From the NCBI GenBank assembly GCA_019426215.1, contig CM033391.1, positions 13,194,708-13,258,707 on the forward strand: a DNA stretch of 64,000 bases, in the 5' to 3' direction. The notes beneath the pieces were generated by a model. That model did not search any database, was not told where the DNA came from, and saw only the letters and a program-made list of their open reading frames with translations. The position numbers and the translations under genes were made by a program. Positions within the stretch are counted from its first letter, which is position 1, and every line of letters starts with the position of its first letter. Source of the stretch: Buddleja alternifolia. Its lineage: Eukaryota; Streptophyta; Magnoliopsida; Lamiales; Scrophulariaceae. This document shows positions 11,398-22,757 of the stretch, in pieces.

Positions 11398-12783
11398 GCC
11401 CCGAGAAGAAAATGATCGAGCCGATGCTCTCTCCAAATTTGCCAATTTAATTATAGGGGTGAAAAGCAGGCAAGTTACACTTCTCACCTCGGATCGTCCA
11501 GAGATATCGAAGGATGATTCGATCGATGTAATGATGGTGGATGAAGAAAACTTTTGAAAAGACTAGATAAGACAATGCTTGGAAACAAAAAAGGTACCGA
11601 CAGATCGAAATGAAGCACGGAGATTGATGTATCGAGCTACAAGATTCACGAGCATTGACAGTGAGTTATACAAACGTTCGTCTGCAGGACCACTTCTTCG
11701 ATGTTTAGCACCATCTCAAGCACAGTATGTGATGCAAGAAATCCATGATGGAAGCTGCGGAAATCACTCTGGAGGTCGAGCTTTGGCTCAAAAAATCTTA
11801 AGGCAAGGCTACTTTTCGCCTACTCTAGTACACGACGCTTCGAACTTTGTAAGGCGAAGTAAAGAATGTTAGTTGCACTCGAATTTATTCCACCAACATT
11901 TTGTTCCAAGGAACAGATCAAAATTACATTTCCCTTCGACCAATGGGGGATCAACATCTTGGGTCCATTTCCACCAGCAACGGGACAAAGGAAATTCATT
12001 ATCGTTACAGTCGAACACTTTACAAAGTGAATAGAGGCTGAAGCAGTTGCAAAAATTACTGAAGGGGAAGTTATGAAATTCCTTTGGAAGAATATTGTAT
12101 GTCGATTCGGTGTACCTCGAGTTCTCATATCGGACAACGATACCCAATTCAATGGAATAGTAGTGTCGAACTGGTGTAAAGAAATGAAAATTAAGCAACA
12201 TTTCACAGCAGTGGGGAATCCACAAGCCAATGGTCAAACCGAGGTATGCAACAGAATCATCCTCCAGGGATTGAAGGCTAGGATCGAAGGGAAAAAGAAA
12301 AATTGGGCTGAGGAACTACCAGGAGTTCTTTGGTCTTATCGAATACACCACGAAGTTCAACTGGGGAATCTCTTTTTTGCTTGTTGTATGGATCGGAAGC
12401 TGTTATTCTGGCTAAGATTGGTTTAGCAACACATCGAGTCTCATCATGATATGACTCCTGAAGTGAATATGGTAGCAAGGTCCTTCGAACTTGATATCAT
12501 CGAAGAAAAGAGGGAGAAGGCATATGCCAAGATCCTTATGCAGAAGAATGCAATGGCTTGAGCTTATAACAAAAACTTGAAGCCAAGAAATTTTCAAGTT
12601 GGAGATCTAGTGTTGAAAAAAGTGGAAGTTTCAAAGCATGGGGGGAAACTCGAAGCGAATTGGGAAGGACCTTTCAAGGTCATAGAAGCCACGAAGCGTG
12701 GAACCTACCGCCTTCAAGACATGGAGGGGAAGGCTCTACCTCGTCCATGGAATATTCACAACCTTAGGAAATTCTATGCATGA
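11398..12783 (+). pseudogene. Tat-lineage integrase, broken
   Basis: The zinc-binding N-terminal part lies in 11579-11872 (HDGSCGNHSGGRALAQK). The catalytic core follows from about 11930 to 12420, with acidic-residue boxes around WGINILGPFP, LISDNDTQF and NPQANGQTEVCNR. The C-terminal part is 12577-12783 (QVGDLVLKKV, then LEANWEGPFKV). An in-frame TGA near 12028 and other breaks separate the pieces. The last fragment ends with the TGA at 12781-12783. Confidence 0.88.
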
Positions 12784-13309
12784 ACATTGTACTTGATGAA
12801 TACAATGCATGAAACTTTTAGTAACGATGTACAATATGGGCAATTATGCCAATATTGAAATTTTTAGTAACAACTTTTATCTATTTTCATTCTTGAACCA
12901 AACAATATGAACATTGAAGTATAAAATACGAAATGCATGAATCATCCATAAGTATTCTTCCATGTAAGAAACACAAGCTGAGAGATGATAAATGACAAAT
13001 ACACCAAAAAATTAAGATCTTAAAACAAAGGAGAATCGATAATCTGCATTAGATAAAAGCATGTTAAAATCCTCGATGTCATACATCGATAATATGAACA
13101 CAAACTACTACCCGCTTCGAATTATATCCCAACAGAGTATGACAATTTAACCGGCAAAACTATACCAAAGTCACCCATGCTATGTCCAAATAAAGCACGG
13201 GAATCAATTAACAAAACAAACTGACAAATGTTTTTAAAACAAACAAACTGAAAAAACAACCAAATAAATAATGTTTTTAAACAGACAAAAATACGAGGCA
13301 CAACGCTTT

Positions 13310-16260
13310 TCAAAGACCTCCCATTTCATCTGCATTAGCTCCACCACCATTGCCCTGGTTGGTGTTTTGAGCTGGCTCATCATGTTGCTCCTCGTCAGCT
13401 TTGTCTTCATCATCATCATCATCAGTCTCAACCAATGGCATGAACTCTGTATAGTCAATGAATGTCTGACGAGCTGATGGGCCTGAAACCGAAGGTCGTA
13501 ACATCGGGCGAAAAGCAAACTGTTCTAATGAACTCACATCAAAATCCTCAGGAAGATGCTTCTATTGAATTAGATAATCAACAACTTTATTGAAGCCATC
13601 AACCATGTTGTCTGCCGCCTTCGATATCATCAACTTACAGCACGCAGTTGAAGTTCAAAAATTACGAGCACCCGTCATCCTCTGGTCTTTCATCAAATTA
13701 TAATACTCTTCGGAAGTCATGAACTACATCTTTCCGGCTTCTCGGCCATCATTGAAAGCAGACTGAGCATTCTCTTCAAACTTTTTCAACTTCTATTCTA
13801 TCTCGACGAGCTGATGTGCATATCTTTCTCTCTCAATCTTGATGATGCCCAATGCATCATCTCGTTCCTTCCGAATTTTCGCTATTGTCTGTTTCGCTTC
13901 GGATATCCCAGTTTCAACCTTCGTTTTGTATCGACTAAATTTTCATCCGCCTTTCTTTTTTCTTCTTTCCAATGAGAATTTGATGATGCAAGTTGGTGCA
14001 TATGCAACAAAGTCTGAGTATAACCACCAAGTCAAAGTGAGATACGAATTATAACATGAAATGAAAAGATTGTGAAAACAAGACATACGAACATAATATT
14101 TACCTTCATTAGGCAGTAACCACCAACGTCTTCCACTTTGGGGTGACTTCGATGCTATCATGCCCTTCAGATGGTCATGTAGGATGGAATCTCGATAGAC
14201 ATGCCAATCTGGATTTAATACTGACCCCGAAGGGTCCATCTCCTCCCTAGTACTAGTACCTCGCTTCTTTGTGCATTCAAATCTATCGCGCAACAGTAAA
14301 GCTTCGCTCTGATCTAACTGTTGGTAATTAGCATCAGGAATGGGGGAGGGCCAATTTGACGAACTTCCTCATCGAGACTCTTCAGCAGCCTTTCTCTTCG
14401 AGCCAGCATTCAACTTTGAAGCTTTAACATGGATCTCATGGTCGGTAAGATCATTGAGAACTTCCACCACACCTGTACATCCACGAGGTGAGGGTTGCAC
14501 GAAGTGTTGAAGGGGATCTTGTTGACCTGAACCTCCAACCATTGGAACCTTATGAGGTAAAATACTGTCGATACGAGGAGTAGAATCCCATGTTTGGCTC
14601 CTCGAAACAACATTCACCTTGGTTTTTCCCTTATCTTGGGTTTGAGTCTTGATCTTACTTTTAGCCTCAGCCTTTTCTTTGGTGACACGAGCCTTTTCGA
14701 GCATTGCCGCTTCATGATCATCCATGACTAGTCAATATCAAACAAAGCAAAAGAAAAATAAATATAGGAATAGATAAATTAAATCAACAATACTTACCAT
14801 GGGCTCAAGAAAAAGGAGCAATAGGGGCCTGACTTAGTCCACATCGAACAAAGACTGATTCTTGAATTAGATCAGCAGTCTTGAACCAAGTTTCGAAGCT
14901 ATCGAAGTTATCATGCAAAAAAATAGGTCCCCAAGATAGATTCCCTACATCTACGAGTTGTGGCATTGTGAGACGCCACCGATGAGATACCCCAAATGGT
15001 TCGAAATTTGGTTTGGCAATAAAAAAATATTTATAATTCCATTCCCTAAAAGAAGAGGTAGTGACATTTAGGTAACGACGATTTCTACGAGGCAATACGT
15101 AAAAAAAACCCTCACCATCGAATTTTAAACCAATGTTTTGAAAATCGGCCCGGACCGGCCGGTCCGACCGGTTAAAACCGGAATCGGTCATCAAACCGGT
15201 CCGGTTATGCGAAAAAACCGTTCGGGGTCAGAACCGCGGTTCAACCGGTCAAAACCGGTTGCACCGAACAATTTTGAAAATTTTGAAATTCAACCTTTTA
15301 AGCTCTAAAAATCTGAAATTGACCCCTTTAAAATCTAAAAATATGCAATTGGCCCCCAAAAGTATAGGAAATACATTTTTTTTTTCATATTTTCATATAT
15401 ATATATAGGAAATACATAATTTTTTTCATATTTTTATATTTTATATATTTAATAGTATATTAATTATTATTTATTGCATAATTATGACGTCACTGGTTCG
15501 ACCCCGGTTGACCCGACGGTTGAACCGGTGACCCGTGACCCGGTCACTTTTCCGGTTCGCTGTCCAGTCCGATTTTCAGAACATTGTTTTAAACCACGAC
15601 ACAATTTAAATAAGTTCCAAATTAGCAAAAGTTCATCGGCTGGCCGAACCCTAACATCACTACGACAAATGTAGCAATCAATCTATACTAATTAGGCAAC
15701 AGTTGTGTTGGACTAAGTCTAAGGCGATTTAAAATCTCGAGATAAATGGATGGAGGGGAAATCGGAGGCCAGATATGAGGTGAGCAATATGAAAACATCT
15801 ATAGTGGGGAGGAGGTCGATAAAGCCTATCGTCTTCACCAGGGATGATGATTCTATAATCATTGGAGATATGATACCTAGCTCTAAGATCAAGAACTGAC
15901 GCTTCGTTCAAAGACAATCTAACCCTTGTCCACGTTGCTACATTTCTCCTATGGACAAACAAATTCGCATTCAAGCCTAAGCTACCTTCACTGTCTAGAT
16001 TATCTTCATCTCCTACACCTCGTTCTTCAACGAGATTAACATTATTATTATTACTATCTACAATAGTATTATCACCGTCATCATCGTTATTATCGTCACT
16101 ATTATTGTCACTTTCAATGTTTGAAGAAGATTCTGACGGCCCATCTGACGACGAGCTAAGAGTTAAAATTTTCGTCAACTCATCGTTCGATCTAAATTCC
16201 TTGATCTCTTGAAATAGATCCATGACGTCAGAGGTCGAATTAGCGTCGGAAGCTTCATTA
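13310..16260 (-). pseudogene. Antisense accessory gene of the Tat element (PF04195-like, spliced)
   Basis: This gene runs opposite to pol. Exon 1 (about 16260-14798) encodes a Ser/Asn/Asp-rich start (MDLFQEIKEF at 16223), then a region like the putative gypsy-type transposon family PF04195 (YHISNDYRIIIPGEDDRLYR, HLISGLRFPLHPFISRF, SPTQLLPN). A MITE at 15131-15586 splits it. An intron at 14797-14728 has donor GTAAGTA. Exon 2 (14727-14104) is Lys-rich and ends LLPNEG; it has one stop at 14369-14371. A 90-bp GT-AG intron follows at 14103-14014. Exon 3 (14013-13310) starts TLLHMHQLASSNSHWKEEK, looks coiled-coil, carries several stops and ends in an acidic Asp/Glu tail. The function of such extra ORFs is unknown. 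This copy is dead. Confidence 0.7.
15131..15586. mobile_element. hAT-type MITE (456 bp) inside the antisense gene
   Basis: The terminal inverted repeats are CAATGTTTTGAAAATCGG and CAATGTTCTGAAAATCGG, with perfect 8-bp target duplications TTTTAAAC at 15123-15130 and 15587-15594. The 8-bp duplication is the hAT signature. Both ends are full of CCGGTT motifs and the centre is AT-rich. It has no coding capacity. Without it the flanking parts of the antisense gene meet in one reading frame. Confidence 0.92.
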
Positions 16261-16820
16261 TTAACAGATAAAAAATTCCTATTACTACGAGGTTTTATAA
16301 TGTTGAATAAATAACAATAATAATGTAATTAAAGAAAACGAAGGAATACCTAAAACAGGTAGACTGACGCTCTAAGTTGAACGTACACTTCGAGGACGAG
16401 AAGACTCTTTGAACCGGAAAAGAGAAGCAAATAAGTTTTTTATTGCGCAAGGGTGAAAAGTAAAAAGAAGAGGAGGAAGACCTCTATTTATAGGCAGGTA
16501 AAACCAGAGTGGAACGCGCTGGATCGATGACACGTGTCTTCATCAAAGGGCTGCGGATGAAGTGACAGTACGACTCCTTAGTTTAAAGGAAGAAACTCAT
16601 CATTATGCGTGAAAAGACGTGATGACAGTGTGTGAAGTGTCAGAAGAGCTGTCACAAATTCAAACTCATATTAAATATGGACACAAAAATCGAGATTTAT
16701 GCTGAACAACATACAAAATTCGTTCTGTACTTCGGAATCTATCATTACATGTATACTTGGTAGATCAATATTCAACTTCCTACACATTGTTCTCTATTGC
16801 ATTACGAAGTGGGGACTAGA
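16261..16820. other. Tat internal region next to the 3' LTR, with polypurine tract
   Basis: No reading frame of note. It lies upstream of the antisense gene and so probably holds its 5' leader and promoter. At 16808-16820 the run AGTGGGGACTAGA precedes the LTR. A nearly identical run precedes the LTR at 43741, which supports it as the polypurine tract. Confidence 0.6.
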
Positions 16821-17374
16821 TGATATGCCCAAATTTGGGCATATAAATTTAATATATATTTCAAAAGGCCCAGAGTAAAGAAACACCGACCCAAATACAA
16901 AATGAGGCCCAAAATCGAGATGCGGCCCATACCAGGAACAAGATCCACGCTCCATGTTTGGATCACCCACGACCCGCTCCACGACCCGAGCTATGACAAC
17001 CCTTTGATCCCGCCATGTGTTTTGATCTGAGGGAATGCACATGTCATCTGTATGTCCGTGCACGATGCCACCTATAAATAGACCCACGAGTGCTCAAATT
17101 ACACACGCAATCACTAGTCACTAAATTCACTACTAGATTCACTGTAGCTCCGAGCTACGAGCTTTGATTTAGATTCTGAGTAGACCCACTTATAAATTTA
17201 CGAGGTTTATGTTAGGACTTGTTAACTGAATTGAACTACGTTAGATTTGATCCCATTTAGAGGTACGTAGGCAGCTCTTCCTTAGAGTGCAGTCTACAAT
17301 TTATTAATCTCCGGTGCAGGTCCGACCCGAACATCGACTGGTCTGTGTTGTGGCTCAAACGAAATATGACCCAG

Positions 17375-17378
<4 letters not shown>
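16821..17378 (+). repeat. 3' LTR of the Tat element (558 bp)
   Basis: It starts TGATATGCCCAAATTTGGGC and ends CCCAGATCA, in common with the LTRs at 41666-42201 and 43741-44258. A TATA box (CTATAAATAG) lies near 17072. It abuts a (TA)n tract on the right, so the target duplication cannot be read. The first bases include a 22-bp perfect palindrome centred on AAATTT. Confidence 0.9.
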
Positions 17379-17410
<32 letters not shown>

Positions 17411-17670
17411 TCTTTTATATATTATGCACTATGGTTAAGTAATAGTCTAACCAACCTAAAAAAAGAAAAGTAACTATCTGATCCCAAGCGGAGGTTTTGA
17501 TGAGACTTTGTTTATCTTCACTAATCCTCCATGGCATTGTCAGGCGCGATTGTCGTGACCTCTCCCACAAAAGTTTGTTGCATACACAAGGCACAAATCC
17601 AAAATTCCTTACTTAAAATGATCAAATTAAAATCTTTTCATCTTAGGTCAACTTTCGTTAGTTAACTGTT

Positions 17671-18109
17671 ACTACACAAAAAGTAATGTTAGCGATAAAA
17701 TTGAAAGTGACAATGTTATAATTGTCATTATATATACATATATCATGAGTGACAAACTTTTACTTTGTCACAAAATGAATATTTAATAACAAGAATTTCT
17801 TTAAAGTTGTCACTTGTTTACAATTAGTGACATATGTACAGTGACAACACAAAAAGAGTAACGACTATTATTGTTGTTACTAAGTTATCACTAAATGTGT
17901 GTGTCACTAATTGTTAATAATGACAACAAATTCCTTGTCACTAAGTATCAAAAGTGACAATTTCAATACAAATCTTGTAACTATTAAATAAGTAAAATAT
18001 ATTCTTGTGACAGAACAAAAAATATTTTCACTAATAGTTTACAATTTGTGATAACTTTGATATTGTTACTTGATATTTTATCATTAATGTATTATTTTTT
18101 TTGTAATGT
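17671..18109. mobile_element. CACTA-type MITE, diverged ends
   Basis: The ends read ACTACACAAAAAG and the reverse of ACATTACAAAAA. The interior carries the GTGACA/TGTCAC motifs of this family. The orthologous place in copy 2 (near 27658) has an uninterrupted '..ttaattgttataatcc..', so the insertion is directly visible. GTT on both sides is a likely 3-bp target duplication. Confidence 0.8.
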
Positions 18110-18557
18110 GTTATAATCCACTTGCATTAATGAAGAAATGCTTATAGTTATAGGCAAGCATTATTATTTGTTTTGAGCTTGAGAAAGAAACACAAACAAT
18201 AAAGTGTGAATAATAATACTTAGATATTTGATTTGCTCTTTGGTAGCATCCATGAGTCCTTTGATGGACTAGTCTAGAGGGAAGACCATAATAAGTACTC
18301 GTCTTGGATATAAATATATATATATATATACATACATATACACACACATAGAAAATGCTTTCTAAGTTTGATAAATTGTATATTACAAGTTAAAACACCG
18401 CCCACTAAGGTCTGAGGCTGCTAATAACACATACTCAGTCTAACATTACACTCAACCCTTCGTATTATATGGATAATGATGATATTCACCACGAATCAAA
18501 GATATTTCCTATTTTATCCTTGGTATATGAGAGTTCCTTTTATAATTTAATGTAGAG

Positions 18558-18853
18558 AAAATTACAAATAGTCCCCCGACTTTATTGCAAATTACTCAAA
18601 AACTCAATTGAGTCTTGAAATTACACAAACCTCCCCTATCAGAATATACACCATTGCCATACACCTCTTGTGTTTTTTCCCAGCTCAGAAAACGCTGATT
18701 TCATCAAAAAAATACTTGAATAACTCCATTTTGCCCCTGGATCAATTCTGACAAATTTTGGTCAATTTTCTTATGACGATAATATCCCTAAGGGATATAC
18801 TTGTAATTATGCAATACCTCAGGGGGTGTTTATGTAAAATCATTGTAAATTTT
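18558..18853. repeat. Fold-back repeat, present in both segment copies
   Basis: The left end AAATTACAAATAGTCCCCC is roughly inverted at the right end, where the complement reads AAAATTTACAATG..CCCCCTGAGG. The counterpart in copy 2 is at about 34876-35176. It has the form of an old MITE that predates the duplication. Confidence 0.5.
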
Positions 18854-18919
18854 AATTATCCGAATTTCTAAAAACTAATTAATTTTTGGGGGAAGAAACT
18901 AAATAATCAAGTGAATAAC

Positions 18920-18958
<39 letters not shown>

Positions 18959-20170
18959 CTAATTATCAATGTCTAAACTAAAAGACAAGTAAAAATTTCT
19001 TACTCGTAAAATAATTTGAGAATGAATTAAATCATTCAGTTAGTTAGTTTGAACTAATATAAATAACTATTTTCACGAATTACCAAATAATTAGATCAAG
19101 TTATTTTTAGTTATCTAATACTAAAATAAATATTTTAATTAAAAAAATAATTAGTAACATATATTTAATTATTATTGTTAATAATAAAATAAATTTCTAA
19201 TTATAATTAATAATTAATTAACAATTCATTATAAAAAATTTCAAACTCAAAAAACTAATAATATAAACATTACCACATATTCAAAATTATTGCCCTTACT
19301 TGTTTCTTTTTTTCTTTTTTTTTCCCTCTTCCTCAACCAAAACCCTAACAAGGAAAAACATTACCGATTATAGATAGCGGTAGGTCAATTCTTAATTGAG
19401 CACTTGCCTTTTGATCTCCGAAGGAGGCAAACCTCAAGGGAGGTTCTGATAATTTTTTGAACAAACACAGAGAGGATGTGTAATTCATCTAGACCTTGGA
19501 GAGGGTGTGTGATTCTTCGCACTTCGCTAAATTCTTATTATTCTCATACAAGTTTTTATATAACAAAACAGAAACATTGAGACTTATTCACTAAAGCACT
19601 ATACTGATCTGCTCACATGGACAACTTTATTAAACTCCATTACGATACATAAATAATTGTCTACATTTATTTTTATTTGAACTTAGATAAAAATATATTT
19701 ATATGACTCATGTCACAAATATTAAAATCTAACACTCATGAATATAACGTAATTAGTAGTATAATTTCATTTCAAATAGCAAATTAGCTTTTTCAAGTTT
19801 ATATACTTTTCTTATTAATGATTGTTATCAAATAATTTATGTTTTTGAGATTTGTAATATTAAGTTTACCCATCATGTATTTACATTATTTCAAATAAAC
19901 TAATACAATTTTACTCTGTAAAAGAATTTCCGATTGTTGTTCATCAAAAACTAAATAAAGTTTTAAAATTTGCAGAGAATGAATAAGTAAATTATATACT
20001 GAAAATATATTCTTATTTAATTTTCTCTAGGGAAAAAATAGTTTTTATAATGTAAGCGTAATTTCCTGCACCATGGAAAATAAAAAGACGGGAAAAAAAG
20101 GTTCTTAATTTGCGCCTTTCTTTTTCCTTAAGATCAGTCCAAGTTGTTCTGTCCCAGATCGTACATGTTA

Positions 20171-20716
20171 GTGTTACTACTCAGGCGAAATTTCAATTTT
20201 AGTTCCACAGAATATCGTGATTCTAGTATTCGTCCCACGCTTTACAAAATTTTAAAAAAAGTCTCAATGTTCCACATTAGTTACAAACTTGGTCGTTTTT
20301 CTAGGTGGAGTTAGTTTCATACGAGATTTTCTGTTAAATTTTGACGGAATGGCCAACTAAAAATTGCATTTTGCCCCGTGAAACTATAAACCTTGTAACA
20401 AACACCCCCTAAACATATTTTTTTTTCCACTTACTCCCCCTAAACATATTTTTATTTCACTTAATTTTTCAGGGGCTAAGTGCACATTAATATTTGTTTA
20501 AGGGGGTGTTTAATACATCTTGTATAGTTCAGGGGGCAAAATACAATTTTAAACATGCAAAATAAAATATGGGACTAACGTTGTTTAAAAAAATGACTAA
20601 CATTACAATTTTTTCAAATTAATTAGACTATTTTTAAAATTACATAAAGTGTAGGACTAAAACTAGAATCACGATTTCATGTGAGACTAAAATTGAAATT
20701 TGGACTCATTACTCAC
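20171..20716. mobile_element. Long-TIR fold-back element (546 bp), flanked by TA
   Basis: Long imperfect inverted arms share GAAATTTCAATTTTAGT and ATCGTGATTCTAGT. TA stands on both sides (20169-20170 and 20717-20718). Copy 2 has only three bases, CAC, in place of it near 36517. A second hairpin (about 20372-20530, arms with TTTTGCCCC and AACACCCCCT) sits in its middle and may be another inserted element. The flanking TA suggests Tc1/mariner-type, but the arm length is unusual, so the class is uncertain. Confidence 0.7.
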
Positions 20717-21469
20717 TAGCTACTTTTGACAAAATTTCTTCCAACAAATCGATAATATTCTTCCACAACTGGTGCTGTTGTAAATCTTGTTAGTGATATC
20801 AAATCATGGGTCCTAATCCTAACGCAAAGCCTCTTCAAATTGTGACTAGGGAATAACAACAACTAGCTCACTAAAGCATAAACTCAATAAATTAGTCCAC
20901 AATTTTAATTTTAGGAATATTTATAGTTTTTAAAATGATGTGAGTTTATTTGAGTTTACGACAATTTAAAATTATTAAAATGATATATTTAAAGAATGAT
21001 ATAGTTAAGGAAGAACTAATAGAGTTCGAGCACATAAAAAATAGAACTCTAGAGTACAATCAACATGAATAAATACAGTGTATATGAACCCAATCAATTT
21101 TAGTAAAAAATAGAACTCTAGAGTGTAAAAAAACTTATAGGGTTCATATACATTGCGAATATCACAATAGTTAAGGAAGATCTTGTGTTTGTATTATGTA
21201 AAAGATCATTACAAGAGTACAATCAACATGAATATATACAATGTATATGAACCCGAACTATATAAGACTGGACCGGACTATAGATATAAAGAAATATACA
21301 CTAACAAAAACAAATGGAGGGAGAAATAGAAAATTGTTAGAGAGGGAAATAAGATAAGATAAAAAGTAAAATTTGATTTACCAAAAAAAAAAGAGTAAAA
21401 TATGGCATAATTTTTTTTAGATGATGGTAATTTTGACAGGGTTATTCAAGATATCAAAGTGGTTATTTT

Positions 21470-21829
21470 AAGAATTTCATGCTAAATAAATGGTATAAAT
21501 ATTCGTCAGATTTTCACAAGCCTAATGATAGCTTTTCAGCATGCTTCTCACATAAAGAATTACTGCCTATTCATCACTTAAAAACATCTTCCAGAGATTT
21601 CATTGAAATTAAACTTCCAAGAACAGTGTCGGTTGTTTTCATCAAATACATACTAGGGATCATAATACTGTTGGAAATAATTATTTGGAAATGAAAACAC
21701 ATTTAAACTGATGCTATTGATAAATGGAAATAAATTCAAAGTTATTACATGAAAAAAGAATATTATTGATAAATATCGTGAAACTTGCTGCTGACGGTAA
21801 CGATATGTATTGAGGTCAACTTTTATTTT
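21470..21829. repeat. 360-bp segment present only in copy 1
   Basis: It is bounded by the 7-bp direct repeats TTATTTT (21463-21469 and 21823-21829). Copy 2 has a single TTATTTT at the corresponding place (about 37131). It is either an insertion with a 7-bp target duplication or a deletion in copy 2 between short repeats. A 71-codon open frame inside has no recognisable features. Confidence 0.6.
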
Positions 21830-21830
21830 G

Positions 21831-22100
21831 CTACAATGATGGTTATCATGTCCTTTAATAATGATAAGAGTTTGTATTTACTTTGTCACTATTGACAATT
21901 AACGGGTACATACATATATGGTGACAAATTAATAATAAAATCTCCAACTCTTCCCTGCTGGCTTGTAACTTTATTGTCATTATAGATATATTACAGATTG
22001 TCATTAGTGAAAAATCGATACAATTCTTGTCACTTAGTACTTGTAATTTTGTAATAACTAATAAGTACTATCATTATTTAATTTTTTTTTTCTTGTAGTG
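21831..22100. mobile_element. Degenerate CACTA-type MITE (old copy)
   Basis: It ends in CTTGTAGTG and contains decayed TTGTCAC and GTGACAA motifs. The same relic is found in copy 2 at 37139-37408, so it was there before the duplication. Confidence 0.6.
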
Positions 22101-22348
22101 AGTGTGAATAATGCTACTGATCTTTAAGTTCATTGTCCAATTATCTTGTCATACAAGGTTGCACTTGTCATAGTCTTTAATTTAATCCATAATCAGCCAA
22201 ATTAGCTGGACTAGGTTTTCTCATGCAACAAATGTTTTATTTATACTGTCATTTTTACATTAGTTCATTTCTTCTGTCCTGGGGCAAAGAAAATTACAGA
22301 TATTAATTAGTTCTTGTTGCCGGCCTAAGCATTTTACTTGTCTAAATT

Positions 22349-22757
22349 CACTACAACAAAAATTAATATCTGTGATAAAATTTGAAATGACAATGTTAAA
22401 ATTGTCACTAGATGTACATAATAAGTGATAATAATTTTTGCTTTGTCACAATAAGAATTTTTAGTGACAAGAGTTTCTTTAAAGTTGTCACTCTTGACAT
22501 TTAGTGACACATGTGTAGTGACAACTTAGTGACAATACAAATAGAGTGACAACTATAATTGTTGTCACTAAATTGTCACAAAAGGTGTGTCACTAATTGT
22601 CTATAGTGACAACAATTTTCTTGTCACTAATTATCAAGAGTGACAACTTTTATACAAATTTTGTCACTATTAAACATATGGAAAGTATTTTAGTGACAAC
22701 TTTGACATTGTCACTTGGCATTTTTGTCACCAATATTGTCATATTTTTTTTGTAGTG
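22349..22757. mobile_element. CACTA-type MITE (409 bp), well preserved
   Basis: The ends are CACTACAACAAAAATTA and the reverse of CACTACAAAAAAAATAT, with 3-bp target duplications ATT (22346-22348 and 22758-22760). CACTA ends with a 3-bp duplication define the superfamily. I counted eight GTGACA and ten TGTCAC in it. Copy 2 lacks it at the equivalent site near 37657. Confidence 0.9.

Larger units (their letters stand above)
9173..17378 (+). mobile_element. Ty3/gypsy retrotransposon of the Tat (Retand/Ogre-like) lineage, 5' part missing
   Basis: On the plus strand the order is RT, RNase H, a second RNase H-like domain, integrase (9246-12783), a spacer, an antisense gene (about 16260-13310 on the minus strand), a polypurine tract (16808-16820) and the 3' LTR (16821-17378). 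RT before integrase marks Ty3/gypsy. The NKACPRDHYPLPRID-type RT, the two RNase H segments and an antisense extra gene mark the Tat lineage. The 5' LTR and gag are absent because the SIRE-like element sits at the left border. Positions 12784-13309 are spacer in which I see nothing else. Confidence 0.85.

Noticed and set aside
21479..21694. 71-codon open frame with a hydrophobic C-terminus
   Set aside because: It lies wholly in the 360-bp segment present only in copy 1 of a non-coding duplication and shows no family feature.
22349..22757. Array of short regularly spaced repeats resembling a CRISPR array
   Set aside because: The units are hexamers in both orientations with variable spacing, bounded by CACTA ends and a 3-bp target duplication, in a plant genome. 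It is a MITE.
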